A stretch of DNA of 26,820 nt from UMGS172 sp964424555 (GTDB lineage: Bacteria; Bacillota; Clostridia; Oscillospirales; Acutalibacteraceae): positions 1 through 26,820 of the forward strand of contig CAYRIX010000026.1 of the NCBI GenBank assembly GCA_964424555.1. The letters are read 5' to 3'. The position numbers and the translations under genes were made by a program. This document shows positions 16,866 through 22,166 of this stretch, piece after piece; within the stretch, counting starts at the first letter, position 1; each line of letters begins with the position of its first letter. The notes beneath the pieces were generated by a model, which saw only the letters and a program-made list of their open reading frames with translations, did no database searches and was not told where the DNA came from.

Positions 16866-17010
16866 GGAGCGGTCGGAGCAATCCGACCGCTCTTTCTTTT
16901 TTTGTTGATTTGTGTAATATATTCACACCCTCGATTTAATTCGACACGTTTTGTGCTCTTGCGACATAGATTGTGATAATTATTACCAACAGTTTGTAAA
17001 AAAACGGCTG
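16866..17010 (+). repeat. Cassette-end repeat, copy 1 (terminator plus tail)
   Basis: Matches 19203-19345: an identical 35-bp terminator block, then a tail that shares ATATATTCACAC, TCGATT-TA-TTCGACA, TTGTGAT and AGTTTG-AAAA in the same order with substitutions and small gaps. It is the end of the toxin/immunity unit, present once after each unit. The rest of 16813-17030 is AT-rich and holds no gene. Confidence 0.8.
16867..16903 (+). terminator. Intrinsic terminator of the first toxin/lipoprotein unit
   Basis: GAGCGGTCGGA-GCAA-TCCGACCGCTC, 11 perfect pairs, followed by TTTCTTTTTTT. The same stem recurs at 19204. Confidence 0.95.
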
Positions 17011-17030
17011 ATGTTATCTATTGTAATATA

Positions 17031-17059
17031 TTGACATATAGTCAAAAATTTGGTATACT
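17031..17059 (+). promoter_or_regulatory. Sigma-A promoter at the head of the orphan rhs cassette
   Basis: TTGACA (17031-17036), 17-bp spacer, TATACT (17054-17059), with TGG before the -10: a full consensus. It aligns base for base with the internal promoter at 14596-14624. Expected start near 17066, about 24 bp before a TTG start codon that has GAGGG upstream. Confidence 0.8.
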
Positions 17060-17089
17060 TATGATAGCCTATCGAGGGTAGTTCATAAA

Positions 17090-18562
17090 TTGACTACCAA
17101 TCTTTACGGCAATCATATGTACGAAGAAAGCTACGAATATGACGCTGCAGGCAATATTCGTTACACAACCGACAACTGTTGCGAGGAAAACAGCTATTCG
17201 TACACTTCCAATAACCGCCTGAAATCATACAACGGCTACAACGTAGGCTTTGATGAAGACGGCAACATGCTGTACTTCTATCAGGACGGTACAAAGTGTT
17301 CCCTCACCTATGACTCGTCCAACAGACTGCTCTCGGCTAAGAGCTGTAAATATACCTATAACGCCGAGAATACACGTATTAAAAAGGTATACGGCAGCAC
17401 GGCCACAACATACGTATATAACACTGTAGCAAAGTTGAGCCAGTTGCTCGTAATGAAAAAGGGCTCAACAATCACAAAGTATGTGTATGGCTTGGGTCTT
17501 ATCGGTGAGGAATGCAACGGTGCGTTTAAAACTTACCACTTCGATTACCGTGGAAGCACAGTTGCATTGACTAACATCAATGGTGTTGTTACCAATATAT
17601 TCACATATGATACCTACGGTAAATTGACCGAAGGCAGCAGTAGCGTTACCCCATTCCTCTACAACGGCAGAGACGGCGTAATCACTGACGAAAACGGCCT
17701 GTACTACATGCGTGCCCGTTACTATTCGCCTGATTTACGTAGATTCGTAAATGCTGACATAGTAAGAGGTGCTATATCTGACGGAGTAACACTCAACCGC
17801 TATGCATATGCTAACTGCAACCCGATCACCAACATTGACCCGTTGGGTCTCAAGCCTTGGTACCGAGAATTATCGGATTGGTTTACGAAAAAGTATAAAA
17901 AATACGAACATATAATCGATCCTATTGTCCAACCCATTGCAGATGTATACAATTGGGGCGTGGATGTTTTTAAAGATCTGACTGCAGCCGGATACTTGGA
18001 TTGGGCTATAGATTTGGCGATAGATGCCGAGAAGGATGACCAAGGAATTTATCATATCGGCCAAGACTATTGGCAAAGTTGGGACTTTGTCGGATATAAT
18101 GACTTTTATGACTTTGCTTTTGATATCGGTATTCGTTCAACGGGGTATACGGTAGAAAATGACAGATTCTATTTTGAAACAGCTAGTGGTGAAAAATTTG
18201 TCATTTGGATGTGGAAAGGTGACTATATCAACTTGGGTTCAGGCGCTGAGGTCGGAATTTATAAAGAAAGCCCCATTGATGGACATTGGTATACCGCAAC
18301 CGAGTATGCAATGCCAATGTCCCTAACCTTGAAAGAAATTGAGTCTAACAAAGTTTTATATGATTATCATCCAACGGAGAAGCAATGGTGGATAACCGGT
18401 TTTGACCCGTCTAACCAAGATGCCTATGCTAATAATTTGGATATGACTGTAACAATCGACTTTACTGATTTCAAAGATTTATACGAAGGATTCAAAGATG
18501 CATGGCGTAATAGCAAGTGGGAGTTTAATGGAATGTTAGCCACATACCATTGGAGAAAATAA
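17090..18562 (+). CDS. Orphan RHS core with a DUF4474-like tip (5'-truncated)
   Basis: 490 residues from a TTG at 17090. The frame is open from 17042 (stop at 17039) and lacks the Big2 and most YD repeats. GAGGG lies 11 bp before the TTG; the next ATG is at 17117. Residues 1-253 copy the end of the first RHS protein: YD repeats, the RARYYSPDLRRFVNAD core and DPLGL. From residue 255 the tip differs: KPWYRELSDWFTKKYKK, a helical part, then YDFAFDIGIRSTGYTVENDR, FVIWMWKGDYINLGSGAEVG, HWYTATEYAMPMSLTL and QWWITGFDPSNQ. I recall this order of W/G motifs from DUF4474, common in clostridial RHS tips; its activity is not known to me. It may be a silent reserve tip, or be expressed from the promoter at 17031. 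Confidence 0.82.
   Translation: MTTNLYGNHMYEESYEYDAAGNIRYTTDNCCEENSYSYTSNNRLKSYNGYNVGFDEDGNMLYFYQDGTKCSLTYDSSNRLLSAKSCKYTYNAENTRIKKVYGSTATTYVYNTVAKLSQLLVMKKGSTITKYVYGLGLIGEECNGAFKTYHFDYRGSTVALTNINGVVTNIFTYDTYGKLTEGSSSVTPFLYNGRDGVITDENGLYYMRARYYSPDLRRFVNADIVRGAISDGVTLNRYAYANCNPITNIDPLGLKPWYRELSDWFTKKYKKYEHIIDPIVQPIADVYNWGVDVFKDLTAAGYLDWAIDLAIDAEKDDQGIYHIGQDYWQSWDFVGYNDFYDFAFDIGIRSTGYTVENDRFYFETASGEKFVIWMWKGDYINLGSGAEVGIYKESPIDGHWYTATEYAMPMSLTLKEIESNKVLYDYHPTEKQWWITGFDPSNQDAYANNLDMTVTIDFTDFKDLYEGFKDAWRNSKWEFNGMLATYHWRK
17144..17667 (+). repeat. RHS core duplication, copy 2 (identical tract)
   Basis: Partner of 14709-15232, identical over 524 bp as read by eye; flanks are similar but diverged on both sides. 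Confidence 0.9.
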
Positions 18563-18594
18563 TTGATTAGTTATTTTTCAGAAAGGCGAGTAAT

Positions 18595-19152
18595 ATGAAA
18601 TTATTTCTCAAAACTGTTATTAGCATCATTAGTGCTTGCACTATGTTTTTAGGCTTAATAGGTTGCCACAGTAGGTTACGCATAGAAACTGATGAAGAAA
18701 AGGCGATTATTAGCCAACAAGCCGAAGCGATAGCTTTATCAATTCTAAAAGCAACTAACAATAGGGACCATGAATCTTTTGACAGTATGTTTACACAGTA
18801 TGTTTTAAATCTTTCCGATTATTCGTTAGGGAAAAATTATACATTTGACACTTTTAACGGGGAGATAAAATCGTTAGTTCAGCTCAATCTTTCTACTGGA
18901 GGAAGAATAAGTTCCGATAAAACCCAGTGCTATGATGACGCAAGCGTCACATACCGTGTTACAACACATAATAATGATTCTTACTTAATGAATTTTTCAT
19001 ACTATACCAATCATATTAGTGAAAAAAACAAAGTTAGAGAATTTAAAATTTATAAAGAATCATCTAATGAAGATAATAATTTTCACGACATGGGATTAAG
19101 GTATGGTGTTTATTATCCTGGTTGGATAGACGGTATACTGTCAGAGCATTAA
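18595..19152 (+). CDS. Lipoprotein, putative immunity protein for the DUF4474-like tip
   Basis: 185 residues; AAAGGCGAG lies 6-7 bp before the ATG. The lipoprotein signal is clear (MKLFLKTVISIISACTMFLG, then LIGC with Cys24). The mature part opens with a helix rich in Ala, Glu and Gln (EEKAIISQQAEAIALSILKA), then NNRDHESFDSMFTQYVLN, a DTFNGEIKSLVQLNLSTGG segment and beta strands with paired aromatic residues. The 'LF...f.G.i.S' arrangement recalls DUF5104-type lipoproteins; that link is tentative. It follows the orphan rhs stop by 32 bp and precedes the same terminator seen after the first unit. The first lipoprotein shares the layout but not the sequence, as expected for immunity proteins matched to different tips. 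Confidence 0.72.
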   Translation: MKLFLKTVISIISACTMFLGLIGCHSRLRIETDEEKAIISQQAEAIALSILKATNNRDHESFDSMFTQYVLNLSDYSLGKNYTFDTFNGEIKSLVQLNLSTGGRISSDKTQCYDDASVTYRVTTHNNDSYLMNFSYYTNHISEKNKVREFKIYKESSNEDNNFHDMGLRYGVYYPGWIDGILSEH

Positions 19153-19203
19153 GATATCAAATCATATCAAGCCTTATGCAATAATCCATAATAGTTTAAG
19201 GGG

Positions 19204-19237
19204 GAGCGGTCGGAGCAATCCGACCGCTCTTTCTTTT
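19204..19237 (+). terminator. Intrinsic terminator of the orphan toxin/lipoprotein unit
   Basis: GAGCGGTCGGA-GCAA-TCCGACCGCTC followed by TTTCTTTT; same stem as at 16867. Confidence 0.95.
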
Positions 19238-19242
19238 ACATT

Positions 19243-19265
19243 ATTGTGTGATATATTCACACAAT
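19243..19265. repeat. 9-bp hyphenated palindrome in the cassette tail
   Basis: ATTGTGTGA and TCACACAAT around a 5-bp centre TATAT, perfect over 9 bp per arm. The first tail has a degenerate version near 16910-16928. Operator-like or recombination-site-like symmetry; no known site recognised. Confidence 0.6.
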
Positions 19266-19364
19266 CGATTATATTCGACATACTTTGCATTTTGTTGATA
19301 CTGTTTGTGATTGTTGTTTCCAAAAGTTTGCAAAAGATTTACTAATATTTTTTTATTGTCATAA

Positions 19365-19406
19365 CTGTTCCTTACCTTTCAATTTCTGTTCCTCGCCTTT
19401 CAATTT
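19365..19406 (+). repeat. Two-copy 21-bp tandem repeat before the trmB promoter
   Basis: CTGTTCCTTACCTTTCAATTT and CTGTTCCTCGCCTTTCAATTT lie head to tail (two differences). They end 4 bp before the -35 box. Confidence 0.85.
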
Positions 19407-19410
19407 ACCG

Positions 19411-19439
19411 TTGAAATATTTGGGTGTTTGCGGTATAAT
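19411..19439 (+). promoter_or_regulatory. Sigma-A promoter of trmB-dacF
   Basis: TTGAAA (19411-19416), 17-bp spacer, TATAAT (19434-19439). About 27 bp of leader before the trmB ATG. Confidence 0.85.
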
Positions 19440-19472
19440 GTTAAAGTAATTTGTAACTTTCAGGTGAAAAGT

Positions 19473-20156
19473 ATGAGAATGAAAAGATTAAAGCACCTTG
19501 ACGACAGAAAATCTGCCTGCGGAGGTATGCTTATTTCTGCGATGTCGGAGGACCTTAACTTCGCTACGGCAGGTGATAAAAAGGATTATATCGATCTTAC
19601 CGAGTGGTTCGGTACTGACCGCCCCCTATGGCTTGAGATCGGTTGCGGAAAAGGCCAGTTCGCCTGCGAATTGGCAAAGCAGCATCCTGAGGTCAATATT
19701 GTTGCGGTTGAAAAAAACAGTAATGTAATTGTTCAGGCCTGCGAAAAAGCTATTGAGATGGGTGTCGATAATGTCCGCTTCTTAAAATGCGGTGCGGAAT
19801 ACATAACAAAATACCTTAAGCCTCATTCGGTTGAACGCTTGTTTTTGAATTTCTCCTGCCCCTACCCTAAAAAGAGTCACGCAAGCCACCGTCTGACAAG
19901 TCCGACTTTTTTAAGACTATACCGTGAATTACTGGCCGAAAATGCCGAGATACACCAAAAGACCGACAACCGTCAGTTGTTTGAATTCTCTTTGGAGCAG
20001 TTGTCCGATCACGGCTTTACACTTAAAAATATATCGTTAGACCTTCACAACAGCGACTTTGAGGGCAACATAGTAACTGAGTACGAACAGCGATTCGTGT
20101 CTCAGGGCCTGCCCATTTTTCGACTCGAAGCATATCTAAAGCCTTCAGAAAAATAA
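19473..20156 (+). CDS. trmB: tRNA (guanine-N7-)-methyltransferase, variant motif
   Basis: 227 residues from the ATG at 19473, where AGGTG lies 7 bp upstream and the protein starts MRMKRLKHLDD as TrmB proteins do. It should methylate G46 of tRNA with S-adenosylmethionine. The SAM-binding loop LEIGCGKGQFACELA and the acidic EKN after strand 2 are normal. TDN (in HQKTDNRQLFEF) and TEYEQRF near the C-terminus match the conserved Asp180 and Thr217/Glu220 of E. coli TrmB. The central motif, usually DPWPKxRHxKRR, reads CPYPKKSHASHR: Cys129 replaces the Asp, and His139 replaces an Arg that is important in the E. coli enzyme. The gene is 18 bp upstream of the carboxypeptidase gene, and both share a promoter. 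Confidence 0.88.
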   Translation: MRMKRLKHLDDRKSACGGMLISAMSEDLNFATAGDKKDYIDLTEWFGTDRPLWLEIGCGKGQFACELAKQHPEVNIVAVEKNSNVIVQACEKAIEMGVDNVRFLKCGAEYITKYLKPHSVERLFLNFSCPYPKKSHASHRLTSPTFLRLYRELLAENAEIHQKTDNRQLFEFSLEQLSDHGFTLKNISLDLHNSDFEGNIVTEYEQRFVSQGLPIFRLEAYLKPSEK

Positions 20157-20174
20157 GTTTAGAGGATGTAGGAA

Positions 20175-21269
20175 ATGTCATATTATAACGATCACGCAAA
20201 ATACGGTGATTTTTTTAATAGTCACGACCCTGACCGTACACCAAGATCAGGCCGCCGTCCGCCAAAAAAGCCTAAGCGCCGATTAAAGCCTTGGGTCAAA
20301 ACGGCATTAGCTATTGTAGCTTTGGCACTTATTGTTGTGTTGATATCGCTTTCGGTATCAAAATGCACAGAACATGCTGATACAGCCTCAGATACCTCGT
20401 CGACCGCATCCGAAGACACGGCCTCGACCGTCAACACAACCCCCGAAAACGGTATAACAAGACCCAAAACTGCTGATTATACCGTTACTTTAGGCAATCA
20501 AATTGAGAGCGAGCATATGGTACTTATCGACACCTCTGATAACACCATTCTCGCCCGTCGTAATGCCGATAAGGTCATCTACCCTGCTTCTATGACCAAG
20601 GTCATGACACTGTTGGTGGTTGCCGAAAATATTGACGATATCACCGCCACCTTTAAAATGACCTCTGCTGTTATTGACCCGTTGTACCGTGAAGGTCTGA
20701 CCTTGGCTGGCTTTTGCCCAAACGAGGAAGTCAGAATAGTCGATATGATATACGGTATGGCACTTGAATCGGGTGCTGAAGCATCGGTCGGCTTGGCAAC
20801 ATACGTTGCTGGCTCCGAGGCTGAATTTGTAAAGCTGATGAACAAAAAAGCAGCTGAGCTTGGACTAAAAAGCACAAACTTCACCAATGTCAGCGGCCTG
20901 CACGATAAAAACCATTACACCACCTGTACCGAAATGGCGATGATAATGCAAGCAGTGATCGATAACGATTTCTGCCGTGAAGTAATTTCAACCGAGTATT
21001 ACACGGTTGCCAAGAACAGTTTTCACGATGAATTGAAATTTCACAGCGGAATGTTTGAAAAGATGTACGGCACCGAGCCTGAGGTAGCAACCATAAAGGG
21101 CGGTAAAACAGGCTATACGGGACAATCTCTGTTCTGCCTTGTCAGTTACGCAGTAACCGATGACGGAAGAGACATAATCTGTGTCACCGCTGAAGGTGCA
21201 CAGAAATACTCCCCTATTTATGACTGTATAAAGCTTTACAAGGAATATACGCATCCCGATAAAAGTTAA
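20175..21269 (+). CDS. D-alanyl-D-alanine carboxypeptidase (PBP5/DacF type), membrane-anchored
   Basis: 364 residues; GAGGATGTAGGAA precedes the ATG. Residues 1-40 are a basic cytoplasmic tail (RSGRRPPKKPKRRLK), 41-62 a membrane segment, then a Ser/Thr/Glu linker (68-98), so the enzyme is an N-terminally anchored type II protein, not a cleaved-signal one. The penicillin-binding fold has SMTK with nucleophile Ser139 and Lys142, then SGAEAS in place of SxN (Ala for the usual Asn), and KGGKTGYT as the KTG box. It trims the terminal D-Ala from peptidoglycan stem peptides. No C-terminal amphipathic anchor is evident, which fits the N-terminal one. A strong terminator follows. Confidence 0.92.
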   Translation: MSYYNDHAKYGDFFNSHDPDRTPRSGRRPPKKPKRRLKPWVKTALAIVALALIVVLISLSVSKCTEHADTASDTSSTASEDTASTVNTTPENGITRPKTADYTVTLGNQIESEHMVLIDTSDNTILARRNADKVIYPASMTKVMTLLVVAENIDDITATFKMTSAVIDPLYREGLTLAGFCPNEEVRIVDMIYGMALESGAEASVGLATYVAGSEAEFVKLMNKKAAELGLKSTNFTNVSGLHDKNHYTTCTEMAMIMQAVIDNDFCREVISTEYYTVAKNSFHDELKFHSGMFEKMYGTEPEVATIKGGKTGYTGQSLFCLVSYAVTDDGRDIICVTAEGAQKYSPIYDCIKLYKEYTHPDKS

Positions 21270-21279
21270 TTAAGCAAAA

Positions 21280-21324
21280 GACTATCAGTAAACGCATCCT
21301 TGTTTGCTGATAGTCATATTTTTG
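21280..21324 (+). terminator. Intrinsic terminator after the carboxypeptidase gene
   Basis: GACTATCAGTAAAC pairs with GTTTGCTGATAGTC over 14 bp (one G-U), then ATATTTTTG. Confidence 0.9.
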
Positions 21325-21401
21325 TTAACAAAACCTAAACATTATGTTAACATTTGACATGTATAATATAGTAATATCCCAATGAAATCGAAGTGTACAA
21401 A

Positions 21402-22166
21402 ATGAATCCTACTTTCAAAAAGAAACCGGCTCTGCTGTTTAGAGCAATCAAGCGAACCGTGAGATTTTTCTATCCCAAGATCGAGATAGTCGGTGTCGAA
21501 AACCTACCCGATAAAGAAGCAATATTGGTTGGAAATCACTCGCAAATGCACGGTCCTATCAGTACCGAACTGTATTTTAACGGTAACCGTTACACATGGT
21601 GTGCCGGTGAAATGATGAATACAAAGGAGGTCCCTGCATACGCATACCGTGATTTTTGGTCGCAAAAACCTAAATGGGCACGTCCTTTTTACAAGCTGCT
21701 TTCACATATAATAGCTCCGTTGGCATCGTTTATATTCAACAATGCCAACGCCATTGCAGTGTACCATGACAGTAGAATTGTAGGCACCTTCAAAAACACC
21801 GTGAACCATTTGGAAAACGGGGATAAAATCATTATTTTCCCTGAGCACGAGGTTAAATACAATAACATAATCTATGAATTTCAGGATAAGTTTATAGACA
21901 TTGCAAAGCTGTATCATAAAAGAACTAATAAAGAACTGCTTTTTGTCCCTTTGTATATAGCCCCGAAGCTCCGTAAAATGTATTTAGGAAAACCGATAGC
22001 ATTTTGTTCAGATAATCCTATTGATGAAGAACGCCGCCGTATCTGCGACTATTTGATGACTGAGATTACCAATATTGCACGTGCACTACCCGAGCACACG
22101 GTTGTCCCCTACCCAAATGTTTCCAAGAGGCATTATACCAAGAATACAGATAATACGTGTAACTGA
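21402..22166 (+). CDS. PlsC-like acyltransferase (lysophospholipid acyltransferase family)
   Basis: 254 residues from the ATG at 21402. A GTG three codons earlier is also possible; neither has a clear Shine-Dalgarno. Layout follows the LPLAT family: a short hydrophobic lead, EIVGVENLPDKEAILVGNHSQM (motif 1 region), a middle rich in aromatic residues, IIFPEHEVKYNN (motif 3, FPEG-like) and ELLFVPLYIAP (motif 4). Motif 1 is unusual: NHxxxxD reads NHSQMHG, with Gly51 in the position of the catalytic Asp. It may act on a different acceptor or rely on another acid; I cannot tell which. The last 80 bp are overlapped on the other strand by the end of a mobile-element ORF. An AT-rich stretch upstream has TATAAT at 21362 without a good -35. 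Confidence 0.8.
   Translation: MNPTFKKKPALLFRAIKRTVRFFYPKIEIVGVENLPDKEAILVGNHSQMHGPISTELYFNGNRYTWCAGEMMNTKEVPAYAYRDFWSQKPKWARPFYKLLSHIIAPLASFIFNNANAIAVYHDSRIVGTFKNTVNHLENGDKIIIFPEHEVKYNNIIYEFQDKFIDIAKLYHKRTNKELLFVPLYIAPKLRKMYLGKPIAFCSDNPIDEERRRICDYLMTEITNIARALPEHTVVPYPNVSKRHYTKNTDNTCN

Larger units (their letters stand above)
19203..19345 (+). repeat. Cassette-end repeat, copy 2 (terminator plus tail)
   Basis: Second copy of the block at 16866-17010. After it, 19346-19410 is T-rich, holds a 21-bp tandem repeat and no gene. Confidence 0.8.

Noticed and set aside
21354..21367. TTGACA and TATAAT before the acyltransferase gene
   Set aside because: The boxes are about 2 bp apart, so they cannot be one promoter; TATAAT alone may still be a weak -10.
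22111..22125. CCCAAATGT at the element/acyltransferase joint is the reverse complement of ACATTTGGG in the tRNA-Pro anticodon region, a possible att core
   Set aside because: Attachment sites flanking an insertion should be direct, not inverted. The 9-mer lies in conserved acyltransferase codons (Pro-Asn-Val), so chance is the simpler reading.
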